Positions 1-6,379 of a stretch of 9,729 nt of DNA are shown piece by piece (the stretch's first letter is position 1; the number at the start of each line of letters is the position of its first letter). Position numbers and translations under genes: made by a program. The notes under the pieces are model-generated. The model had not been told where the DNA came from and made no database searches. It was given only the letters and a program-made list of their open reading frames with translations. Source of the DNA: JBQTIP01 sp052388025 (GTDB lineage Bacteria; Actinomycetota; UBA4738; HRBIN12); assembly GCA_052388025.1 (NCBI GenBank), contig JBQTIP010000127.1, forward strand, positions 1 to 9,729, in the 5' to 3' direction.

Positions 1-1209
1 GCCCCCGGACACGACCGACACTGTCGGCGTGAACGCTTGTGCGACCAGGCCTGCCTCGAAGTCTCCGAGCCGTGGGCCGCCGGTGACTACCAGTATGTGT
101 ATCCCCGAAAGCCGGCCCCGGAGCGAATCGGGGACCGAGAGCTGAAGGATCGTGCTCCGGAACACCGCGGAGACCACGTCGGCCGCGCCGGCCACGGCGA
201 GGAAGAACAGACCGAGCCACAGGTTCGCACCAACGACGCCGAACGCGAAGATCCCCGCGCCCCACGCCGCGACCGCCCAGATCACGGCGCGGCCCTGGTG
301 GCGGACGCCGCCCACCCACCCCGCCGTCAGAGCGCCGATCAGGGCCCCCGCGGCCGGGGCTGCGAACAGGAACCCCACGACCTCCGCGCCCCGATGGAAC
401 TGCGTCGCCGCGAGGATCACGAACAGCGCCCTGGGCAGGCCGAAGACCATGGCGACCAGGTCGATGTAGAACGTCGACTGCAGAACCCGCCGGCCCTTGA
501 GATAGTGGAATCCGGCCTTGATCGCGGCCCAACCCATCGCGGCGTCCTCGCCTTCGTCCCGTGTCGGGGGCATTGGGCGCATCAGGATCGCTGCGCCCAG
601 GGTCGCCCCGTAGGTGACGATGTCGATGCCGTATGCCCACGGCAGACCGAGCTTGACGACGACGATGCCGCCGATGGCGGGCCCGACGATCGAGGTGGTC
701 TGCCACATCACCTGATTCAGCGCGACCGCGGCGGGCAAGAGCTCCCGGCCAACGAGTCGAGGGATCATGGCGGAGCGCGTGGGCGAGTCGATGCCCGAGA
801 GGCCGGCCGTGAGGGCCGCGGCCCCGTAGATGAGGACGAGTGGAGGCCGATCCATCAACGCGCCGGCGAGCAGGATGCCGGACGCGATGGCGAACCCGAC
901 CTGTGAGAGCGCGAGGAGCTTCCGCCGGTCCACCGCATCCACGATCGACCCGCCCCCGATCGAGGAGAGGATCAGCGGGACGATCTGGACGAGCCCGATG
1001 AGGCCAACGGCCGCCGGCGATCCCGTCAGCCGGTAGACCTGGACGAACAGGGCCACGATCGTGATCTGGTGGCCGGCCTCCGAGATCAACTGCGCAGACC
1101 AGAGCAGCCGGTAGTCTCGCGAGGTCCGGAGCGGGGTGACGTCGAGGGCTATCCGGCGCGCCAGCGCCCCGACCCGCGAGGGTGGGCGCTTCAACGGCTC
1201 GCTCGGCAT
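1..1209 (-). CDS. MFS transporter, MFS_3/EntS-like exporter (partial, C-terminus beyond the left edge)
   Basis: Inner-membrane secondary transporter of the Major Facilitator Superfamily, most like the MFS_3/enterobactin-exporter-type group, so probably a proton-driven exporter; the substrate cannot be told. 403 codons are visible and the frame is still open at base 1, so only a short C-terminal piece should be missing for a protein of usual length (about 420-430). Hydrophobic helices recur through the whole sequence. A motif-A-like loop follows the second helix (GGGSIVDAVDRRK, residues about 85-97). The segment around residues 150-182 (PRLVGRELLPAAVALNQ, then a GPAIGG turn) is typical of this group, as is the late loop LRGRLSGI at 363-370. 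The start is ATG at 1209; an in-frame GTG at 1215 is the alternative, and a TAG lies just upstream of it. No Shine-Dalgarno is visible. It follows gabT on the same strand after 123 bp, and nothing ties it to GABA. Family confidence is high, substrate unknown. Confidence 0.88.
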   Translation of the reverse strand, partial: MPSEPLKRPPSRVGALARRIALDVTPLRTSRDYRLLWSAQLISEAGHQITIVALFVQVYRLTGSPAAVGLIGLVQIVPLILSSIGGGSIVDAVDRRKLLALSQVGFAIASGILLAGALMDRPPLVLIYGAAALTAGLSGIDSPTRSAMIPRLVGRELLPAAVALNQVMWQTTSIVGPAIGGIVVVKLGLPWAYGIDIVTYGATLGAAILMRPMPPTRDEGEDAAMGWAAIKAGFHYLKGRRVLQSTFYIDLVAMVFGLPRALFVILAATQFHRGAEVVGFLFAAPAAGALIGALTAGWVGGVRHQGRAVIWAVAAWGAGIFAFGVVGANLWLGLFFLAVAGAADVVSAVFRSTILQLSVPDSLRGRLSGIHILVVTGGPRLGDFEAGLVAQAFTPTVSVVSGG

Positions 1210-1225
1210 CGTCACGGTCTACCCG

Positions 1226-1234
1226 ACCATAGCA
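1226..1234 (-). promoter_or_regulatory. Candidate extended -10 promoter for the MFS gene
   Basis: Read on the minus strand, TGC followed by TATGGT forms an extended -10 element (TGN plus TANNNT). It lies 10 bases upstream of the alternative GTG at 1215 and 16 bases upstream of the ATG at 1209. No good -35 box is seen, which is tolerated for extended -10 promoters. The short distance and the lack of a ribosome binding site fit a leaderless or nearly leaderless transcript, which is common in actinobacteria. This is a motif match only. Confidence 0.3.
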
Positions 1235-1245
1235 AGGCGGTCGTA

Positions 1246-1294
1246 GGCGGGAATGGGCGGGGGACTTGCGGAGCGGGGTTGGGGATGGACTGGC
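1246..1294 (-). terminator. Candidate Rho-dependent termination (rut-like) region after gabT
   Basis: The minus-strand transcript of this 49-base stretch contains 29 C and only 7 G, starting about 45 bases beyond the gabT stop codon. Such a C-rich, G-poor stretch is the classical signature of a Rho loading site. No intrinsic hairpin with a U-tract is present in the 123-bp gap between gabT and the MFS gene, so a Rho-type stop would be the natural way to separate them. The plus strand of the same stretch has five G-tracts of three or more and could form a G-quadruplex. The functional reading is inference. Confidence 0.35.
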
Positions 1295-1338
1295 AAGCGG
1301 AGCAAGGGCCCCCCGCCCCACCCAGGTGGTTGGATGGC

Positions 1339-2685
1339 CTACTGGGTCGCGGTAGCTAGGGCCTTGTCGAGCAGCAAGAGGCCCTCGTCCAGCAGGCCCT
1401 CGTCGATCGTCAGCGGCGGCAGCGGCCTGATCACGTTGTCGTACGTGCCGGCCTTCAGCACAATCACGCCGCTTCGGTAGCACTCCTCGATGATCCGGCT
1501 GCCGACGGCCTTGTCGAGCGGTTCCTTGGTCTCCCGGTCGGCCACCAGCTCCATGGCGACCATTGCGCCCCTGCCGCGCACGTCTCCAATCACCTCGTGG
1601 CGCTCCTGCATCTCGCGGAGTCGCGACATCAAGATGTCCCCGATGCGCGTAGCGCGTTCCAGCAGACCCTCCCCCTCGATCTGGTCGAGGACCACCAGCG
1701 CCGCGGCACAGGCCAGCGGATTCCCGCCGTATGTGCCACCGAGGCCGCCCACGTGCACATCCTCCATCACCTCGGCCCGCCCGGTCACCGCGGAGAGCGG
1801 CAGGCCGCCGGCGAGGGACTTCGCCGTCGTGATCAGATCGGGGACGATGCCCTCGTGCTCTATGGCGAACATCTTCCCGGTGCGCCCGATGCCGCTCTGC
1901 ACCTCGTCGGCTACGAAGAGGATGCCGTGCCGCTCGCAGAACTCCTTCAGGGCCGGGAGGAAGCCGGCGCCCGGCACGACGAAGCCGCCCTCGCCCTGGA
2001 CCGGCTCGACCAGCACGCAGGCGATGCTGCCGGGCCCGATGTGCTTCTCCATCTCGTCGATCGCGTACGCGGCGCACGCCTCCCCGCAGCGCTCGGCCGG
2101 CGCGCCGGTCGGGCAGCGGTATGGGTAGGCGAACGGCAACCGGTAGACCTCGGGTGCGAAAGGCCCGAATCCCTCCTTGTACGGCATGACCTTCGCGGTG
2201 AGCGACATGGCGAGCAGAGTCCGGCCGTGGAAGGAGTGGTCGAAGACCACGACGCCGTCGCGCTTCGTGAAGTACCGGGAGATCTTGACCGCGTTCTCCA
2301 CCGCCTCGGCGCCGGAGTTGGCGAACATCGTCTTCTTGTCGTGGTCTCCCGGCGTGAGGGCGTTCAGGCGCTCGGCGAGCGCGACGTATGGCTCGTTCAT
2401 CGTCACGTGGAAGCAGGTGTGCATGTAGCGCTCGGCCTGCTCGCGGACGGCGTCTACGACCTCGGGGGACGAGTTGCCCACGTTCAGGACGGCCAGGCCG
2501 GCGGCCAGGTCGATCAGGCGGTTCCCGTCGACGTCCTCGACGATCGAGCCGGAGGCCCGCTGCGTGAATATCGGGGTGGTGTTGAACACGGCTCGGGGGA
2601 CGGCGGCCTCCCGGCGCCTGAGAAGTTCGCGCGACCTGGGGCCGGGGATCTCGGTGACGAGCTTCCTCTCCTGTGGGATGTCCAC
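1339..2685 (-). CDS. gabT: 4-aminobutyrate aminotransferase (class III, PLP-dependent)
   Basis: Cytosolic fold-type I transaminase that moves the amino group of GABA to 2-oxoglutarate, giving succinate semialdehyde and glutamate (EC 2.6.1.19). From the chosen GTG start it has 448 residues, normal for the family. It shows the SGAEAVENA cofactor-phosphate segment (about 124-132), HGRT after the DHSF motif (153-156), VEPVQGEGG (about 227-235), the PLP-ring aspartate in VADEVQSG (Asp260) and the Schiff-base lysine in TTAKSLAGG (Lys289). The frame opens further upstream at a TTG (2709), but a strong Shine-Dalgarno (GAGGAGGGAA, 2700-2691) sits seven bases before the GTG at 2685. The protein then begins VDIPQERKLVTEIPGPRS, the usual N-terminal pattern of actinobacterial GabT. 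It diverges from patD across 152 bp. Related omega-aminotransferases (5-aminovalerate, other diamine products) cannot be fully excluded, but the PatD-type neighbour favours GABA. Confidence 0.93.
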   Translation of the reverse strand: MDIPQERKLVTEIPGPRSRELLRRREAAVPRAVFNTTPIFTQRASGSIVEDVDGNRLIDLAAGLAVLNVGNSSPEVVDAVREQAERYMHTCFHVTMNEPYVALAERLNALTPGDHDKKTMFANSGAEAVENAVKISRYFTKRDGVVVFDHSFHGRTLLAMSLTAKVMPYKEGFGPFAPEVYRLPFAYPYRCPTGAPAERCGEACAAYAIDEMEKHIGPGSIACVLVEPVQGEGGFVVPGAGFLPALKEFCERHGILFVADEVQSGIGRTGKMFAIEHEGIVPDLITTAKSLAGGLPLSAVTGRAEVMEDVHVGGLGGTYGGNPLACAAALVVLDQIEGEGLLERATRIGDILMSRLREMQERHEVIGDVRGRGAMVAMELVADRETKEPLDKAVGSRIIEECYRSGVIVLKAGTYDNVIRPLPPLTIDEGLLDEGLLLLDKALATATQ

Positions 2686-2717
2686 GCCTCTTCCCTCCTC
2701 GCCGATCAACCGGAAAG

Positions 2718-2723
2718 AGCCTA
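2718..2723 (-). promoter_or_regulatory. Candidate -10 box for gabT
   Basis: On the minus strand this reads TAGGCT, a TANNNT -10 match, 32 bases upstream of the gabT GTG start. It would put the transcript start near 2711 with a leader of about 25 bases that includes the strong Shine-Dalgarno. The -35 position reads GGCCGG, which is not a match, so the promoter would be weak or activator-dependent. Confidence 0.25.
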
Positions 2724-2741
2724 CCGTGCCGGCAGGGACGC

Positions 2742-2772
2742 CGGCCCCGAGTGGCCGATTCGCGGCCCCGAG
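2742..2772. repeat. Pair of 10-bp direct repeats 21 bp apart in the gabT/patD divergent region
   Basis: The sequence CGGCCCCGAG occurs at 2742-2751 and again at 2763-2772, exactly 21 bp start to start, which is two turns of B-DNA. The pair lies between the candidate -10 boxes of the two divergent transcripts, and the second copy ends two bases before CATACT. Same-face spacing is what a regulator dimer, or two cooperating protomers, would need. No regulator gene is in the window, so the binding protein is unknown. In GC-rich DNA a 10-mer repeat can also arise by chance. Confidence 0.4.
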
Positions 2773-2774
2773 GG

Positions 2775-2780
2775 CATACT
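2775..2780 (+). promoter_or_regulatory. Candidate -10 box for the patD operon
   Basis: CATACT matches the TATAAT consensus at four of six positions and sits 57 bases upstream of the patD ATG. It is one of the few AT-leaning spots in the divergent region. The -35 position 17 bp upstream reads TGGCCG, a poor match. A start near 2787 would leave a leader of about 50 bases containing the 2801-2815 inverted repeat and the ribosome binding site. Confidence 0.25.
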
Positions 2781-2800
2781 TCAGAGGAGCAGGTCTTCCG

Positions 2801-2815
2801 ACCCGGGCCCCGGGT
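2801..2815. repeat. Inverted repeat in the patD leader
   Basis: ACCCGG and CCGGGT are perfect 6-bp complementary arms around GCC. The repeat lies about 20 bases upstream of the patD Shine-Dalgarno and just downstream of the candidate transcript start. It could be an operator half-site pair or a small leader hairpin. It is short and GC-only apart from the outer A/T pair, so chance is possible. Confidence 0.3.
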
Positions 2816-2837
2816 TCGGCACGAAGGGGGAGAGAGC

Positions 2838-4280
2838 ATGGCCACTGCCGTAAAAGCCTGGAAGTTGTTCGTCGGCGGGCACTGGGTCGAGTCGGCCGCC
2901 GGCGAGACGGAGCGCGACATCGACCCCTCGACCGGTGAGACGACCGCCGAGGTTCAGGTCGGATCGGAGGAGGACGTCGAGCGGGCCGTTAAGGCCGCCA
3001 AGAAGGCCTACGAGGAGGTGTGGTTCGACACTCCGCCAAAGGAGCGGAGCGCGATGATGCTAAAGCTGGCCGACGCTATGGAGGCCGACGCCGATAACCT
3101 CGCCAAGCTCGAGTCGGAGGATGTGGGCAAGCCCATCTCGGTCTCAACCGCCGACATCCCGTTCATCGTGGACAACCTCCGGTACTTCGCAGGCGCGGCC
3201 CGGAACATGGAGGGGAAGAACACAAGCGAGTACGAGCGTGGCTTCACGAGCTGGATCCGGCGGGAGCCGATCGGCGTCACGGCCGGCATCTGCCCCTGGA
3301 ACTACCCGCTGATGATGGCCATCTGGAAGGTTGCCCCGGCCCTGGCCGCGGGGAATGTGTCGATCTTGAAGCCGGCCGAGCTCACGCCCCAGACGACCTT
3401 GCGGCTGGCCGAGCTGTCCGCCGACATCTTCCCGCCGGGTGTCATCAACGTCGTCACCGGCCGGGGCTCTGTCGTGGGCGCGGCCCTCGTCCGGCACCCG
3501 CATGTCGGCCTCGTGTCGATCACCGGCGACACCTCGACCGGGAAGCTGATCGCGAAGGACGCTGCCGACACGGTCAAGAAGGTCCACCTGGAGCTGGGCG
3601 GCAAGGCCCCGGTCGTGGTCTTCGACGATGCCGATCTCGAGAAGCTAGTGGACATGCTGAAGTTCGCGGGGTACACGAACACGGGGCAGGACTGCACGGC
3701 GGCCTGCCGGGTCGTGGCCGGACCCGAGATCTACGAAGGCCTCGTGCAGGAGCTCACCTCCGCCGTCGAGTCCATCGTGGTCGGCGACACCACAAAGGAA
3801 GAGACCGAGATGGGCCCGCTCGTCTCGGACAGGCAGCGCGCCACCGTCAAAGGGTTCGTGGAACGCGCCGGCGAAAAGGGTGCGACGGTGGTCACCGGCG
3901 GCGAGGAGATGGCCGGCGCTGGCTACTTCTACAAGCCGACCGTTGTGACCGACGTGGCCCAGGACTCCGAGATCATCCAGCAGGAGGTGTTCGGTCCGGT
4001 CGTCACAGTGCAGCGGTTTGCCGACGACGATCAGGCCATCGCCTGGGCGAACGACGTCGTCTACGGCCTCGCGTCGTCGGTTTGGACCCGGGACATCGGC
4101 CGGGCGCTGAACGCCGCGCGCAAGCTGCAGTTCGGCTCGGTGTGGATCAACACGCATTTCGGGCTCACGTCCGAGATGCCGCACGGCGGCTACAAGCAGA
4201 GCGGCTACGGCAAGGACATGTCGATGTACTCGCTCGAGGACTACTCACAGATCAAGCACGTGATGGCGTCGCTCGACTGA
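2838..4280 (+). CDS. patD: Gamma-aminobutyraldehyde dehydrogenase (PatD-type)
   Basis: NAD(P)-dependent aldehyde dehydrogenase, 480 residues, cytosolic. The best assignment is oxidation of 4-aminobutanal, the deamination product of putrescine, to GABA (EC 1.2.1.19). It has PWNYP with the oxyanion-hole Asn155, the cofactor segment ILKPAELTP (176-184), LELGGK with general base Glu252, the catalytic cysteine in NTGQDCTAACR (Cys286), EVFGP (383-387) and a C-terminal segment SEMPHGGYKQSGYGKDMS (445-462). The Cys-site wording GQDCTAACR and the MPHGG...GYGKDMS tail are characteristic of E. coli PatD/YdcW relatives. The glycine motif reads TGDTSTG rather than the commoner TGSTATG. The open frame extends upstream to 2673, but the ATG at 2838 is preceded by AAGGGGGAG (2824-2832) and begins the family N-terminus. 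It is followed after 33 bp by a second aldehyde dehydrogenase and diverges from gabT, whose substrate it would produce. Other omega-aminoaldehydes are possible substrates. Confidence 0.88.
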   Translation: MATAVKAWKLFVGGHWVESAAGETERDIDPSTGETTAEVQVGSEEDVERAVKAAKKAYEEVWFDTPPKERSAMMLKLADAMEADADNLAKLESEDVGKPISVSTADIPFIVDNLRYFAGAARNMEGKNTSEYERGFTSWIRREPIGVTAGICPWNYPLMMAIWKVAPALAAGNVSILKPAELTPQTTLRLAELSADIFPPGVINVVTGRGSVVGAALVRHPHVGLVSITGDTSTGKLIAKDAADTVKKVHLELGGKAPVVVFDDADLEKLVDMLKFAGYTNTGQDCTAACRVVAGPEIYEGLVQELTSAVESIVVGDTTKEETEMGPLVSDRQRATVKGFVERAGEKGATVVTGGEEMAGAGYFYKPTVVTDVAQDSEIIQQEVFGPVVTVQRFADDDQAIAWANDVVYGLASSVWTRDIGRALNAARKLQFGSVWINTHFGLTSEMPHGGYKQSGYGKDMSMYSLEDYSQIKHVMASLD

Positions 4281-4313
4281 GCGTCGCGATCTCGAAACAG
4301 GTGGTGATCAGGC

Positions 4314-5744
4314 ATGGCTGGGACAAGGCCGTACTTTGTTGCCGGGGAGTGGCGGACCGGCGAGGGGACGTTCGAGGTGAAGAGCCCCTACGACGGCAGT
4401 GTCGTGGCCGAGGTAGGCGTCCCGACCGAGGCCGACGTCGAGGAGGCGACCGCGACGGCCGCCGCTGTCTTCCAGGAATCGAAGCGCCTGCCGGTGCACG
4501 TCAGGGCCGATGCCCTCGACCACATCTCCAGGCGACTCGGCGAGAGCATCGACGAGAACGCCGAGCTGATCGCCCGCGAGGGTGGCAAGCCCCTCAAGTG
4601 GGCGAAGGCCGAGGCGACCCGGGCCGTCTCGACGTTCCGATGGGCCTCCGAGGTGCTTCGCCATGGCGAGGACGAGCTCATCCGACTGGACACGGAGGCC
4701 TCGCTCGGCTCGCGGATCGGGCTGATCCGCCGGTTCCCGTTCGGTCCGGTGCTGGGCATCAGCCCGTTCAACTTCCCGCTGAACCTCGTTGCCCACAAGG
4801 TCGCCCCGGCGCTCGCCGTCGGCGCGCCGATCGTGGTTAAGCCGGCAAGGGCCACGCCCATGGGAGCGCTCGTGCTCGCGGAGCTGTTCGACGAGACCGA
4901 GCTGCCGAAGGGGATGTACCAGGTCCTCGCGGTTTCTTCCGGCGTCGCCGACGGGATGGCCCGCGATGCCCGCTACCGCAAGATCTCGTTCACAGGCTCC
5001 GCGGAGGTCGGCTGGTACCTGAAGGGCCTGGACCCCAAGAAGCGGGTCACGCTGGAGCTCGGCGGCAACGCCGGGGTGATCGTCCACTCCGACGCCGACC
5101 TCGATCTCGCGGCCGCCCGGATCGCGTTCGGCGGCTACTACCAGGCCGGCCAGAGCTGCATCAGCGTTCAGCGCGTGCTCGTGCAGTCCGAGGTCTACGA
5201 AGACTTCTGCGCGCGCCTCGTCAAGCAGGTGGAGAGCCTGAAGTACGGCGATCCCTTGGACCCAACGGTCGACGTGGGCCCACTGATCGATGCCGGTTCG
5301 CTGGGTCGCATCGCCGAATGGGTGGACGAGGCCGCCGCCCAGGGCGCCGAGCTCCTGACCGGCGGGCGGCGCGACGACCCGTTCTACGTTCCGACCGTCA
5401 TCGCGAAGACGAAGCCCGAGATGAAGGTCCGTTGCGAGGAGATCTTTGGGCCGGTAACGACGGTCTCGCCGTACCAGACCTTCGAGGAGGCGATCGCCGA
5501 GGTCAACAACTCGCGCTACGGGCTGCAGGCGGGCGTCTTCACGAACGACATCAACCGAGCGTTCCAGGCCCACAGAGAGATCGAGACCGGCGGCGTGATC
5601 ATCAACGACCAGTCGGCATTCCGCGCCGACCAGATGCCTTACGGGGGGTCGAAGGACTCCGGCTTCGGCCGCGAGGGCCTGCGCTACGCGATGGAGGAGA
5701 TGACCGAGCCCCGCATCATGGTCGTCTCCCACGTGCCGCTGTAG
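4314..5744 (+). CDS. Aldehyde dehydrogenase family protein, candidate succinate-semialdehyde dehydrogenase
   Basis: A 476-residue NAD(P)-dependent aldehyde dehydrogenase. It shows SPFNFPLN with Asn153, the cofactor lysine in VVKPA (Lys176), FTGSAEVG (226-233), LELGGN with Glu248, the nucleophile in QAGQSCISVQRV (Cys282), EIFGPV (376-381) and YGGSKDSGFGREG near the end. Glycine-Asn replaces the usual Gly-Lys after LELG. The GQSCISVQR site and PFNFPLN resemble the branch holding lactaldehyde/phosphonoacetaldehyde-type and uncharacterised ALDHs, not classical GabD. The start is ATG 4314 behind AGGTGGTGAT (4299-4308). The 33-bp gap from patD implies one transcript. By context it would oxidise succinate semialdehyde from GabT to succinate and close the pathway to the TCA cycle, but this is inference; it could instead act on another aldehyde, for example an aminoadipate-semialdehyde-like product of the broken downstream gene's pathway. 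Its stop shares a base with the following GTG. Confidence 0.87.
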   Translation: MAGTRPYFVAGEWRTGEGTFEVKSPYDGSVVAEVGVPTEADVEEATATAAAVFQESKRLPVHVRADALDHISRRLGESIDENAELIAREGGKPLKWAKAEATRAVSTFRWASEVLRHGEDELIRLDTEASLGSRIGLIRRFPFGPVLGISPFNFPLNLVAHKVAPALAVGAPIVVKPARATPMGALVLAELFDETELPKGMYQVLAVSSGVADGMARDARYRKISFTGSAEVGWYLKGLDPKKRVTLELGGNAGVIVHSDADLDLAAARIAFGGYYQAGQSCISVQRVLVQSEVYEDFCARLVKQVESLKYGDPLDPTVDVGPLIDAGSLGRIAEWVDEAAAQGAELLTGGRRDDPFYVPTVIAKTKPEMKVRCEEIFGPVTTVSPYQTFEEAIAEVNNSRYGLQAGVFTNDINRAFQAHREIETGGVIINDQSAFRADQMPYGGSKDSGFGREGLRYAMEEMTEPRIMVVSHVPL

Positions 5745-6352
5745 TGGGCGCCCGCGTCGCGGTCCTCGGCGCGGGGGCCATGGGCGGCGCGGCGGCGCGT
5801 CTGCTCGCCCGTCGCGAGGAAGTCGAGCTGCTGGTCCTCGACGTCGATGCCTCGCGGGCCGAGTCGGTCGTGCGCGACATAGGGACGGGCGAGGCTCGGG
5901 GCTTCGACGCGCGGTCCGGCGCGCTCGCGCGGATCCTGAACGAGGTGCAGTCGCGTCGAGACGATCCTCGACGAGTTCACGATGCCGGCGATGGTGTTCG
6001 AGGACGGGCTGATGAGGGAGGTTCCGGCCGGCTCGGGGGTGGTTCCGTGGGAGTTCCCCGAGCCGCTTGGCGTGCTGCCGGCAATGTACACGCTGCATTC
6101 CGAGGCGGCGACGCTCTCGAGGACGATCCCGCGATGTCCGGTGGCGGTTGGCTCTGCCGGCGGCGGTCCACGATGGCTTCGCGTTCCTCACCTCGATCGG
6201 GCTCGCCGGCACCGAGCCGGTCGGGACCCCAAGCGGCTCCGTCCTACCCGGGCGTCCATCCGCCCGAGACCGCGATCGATCCCGAGGCGTTCATCGAGGA
6301 GGTCGAGCAAGAGGGCGTGCAGTTCGAGACCGAGCTGAGAACCGGACGGTAG
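5744..6352 (+). pseudogene. Degenerate saccharopine-dehydrogenase-like gene (three frames, internal deletion)
   Basis: Remnant of a saccharopine dehydrogenase/carboxynorspermidine dehydrogenase-like oxidoreductase. From a GTG at 5744, which overlaps the stop of the upstream aldehyde dehydrogenase (TAGTG), the frame gives an intact Rossmann start: VAVLGAGAMGGAAARLL, then LLVLDVD. Near 5950 the recognisable protein moves to another frame: ETILDEFTMPAMVFEDG, then REVPAGSGVVPWEFPEPLG and YTLHSEAATLSRTIP. Around 6130-6140 it moves again: RDVRWRLALPAAVHDGF, then FLTSIGLAGTEPV. Near 6240 a tail resumes in the first frame (GVHPPETAIDPEAFIEEV) and stops at 6352. From memory of the family, about 100-120 residues are missing between the first and second pieces. 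The 1-base overlap suggests the ancestral gene was translationally coupled to the aldehyde dehydrogenase. The flanking genes are intact, so true decay is more likely than diffuse sequencing error, although assembly error remains possible. The exact substrate of the ancestor is unknown. Confidence 0.72.
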
Positions 6353-6379
6353 CCGGCCCTTCGCTCTCGCTCTCTCAGG

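Noticed and set aside
37..906. Plus-strand open frame over the first 900 bases
   Set aside because: It is antisense to the MFS transporter, whose minus-strand frame is open across all 403 codons and shows helices and family motifs.
1315..1330. CCACC-CA-GGTGG mini-palindrome just after gabT, as an intrinsic terminator
   Set aside because: The stem is only 5 bp with a 2-base loop and no T-tract follows on the gabT strand.
2685..2709. TTG at 2709 as the gabT start
   Set aside because: The Shine-Dalgarno GAGGAGGGAA lies between it and the GTG at 2685, seven bases before the GTG, and the family N-terminus begins there.
2673..2837. Upstream extension of the patD frame
   Set aside because: The extension translates to low-complexity Arg/Pro/Gly sequence across the divergent promoter region. 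The ATG at 2838 has a strong ribosome binding site and the family N-terminus.
1597..2853. Long plus-strand open frame antisense to gabT
   Set aside because: Low-complexity composition, no recognisable motif and complete overlap with a clear gabT on the other strand.
4308..6212. Long open frame on the minus strand antisense to the second aldehyde dehydrogenase
   Set aside because: Its translation is rich in Arg, Gly, Asp and His with no family motifs, as expected from the opposite strand of GC-rich coding DNA. The plus strand has a complete aldehyde dehydrogenase with catalytic residues.
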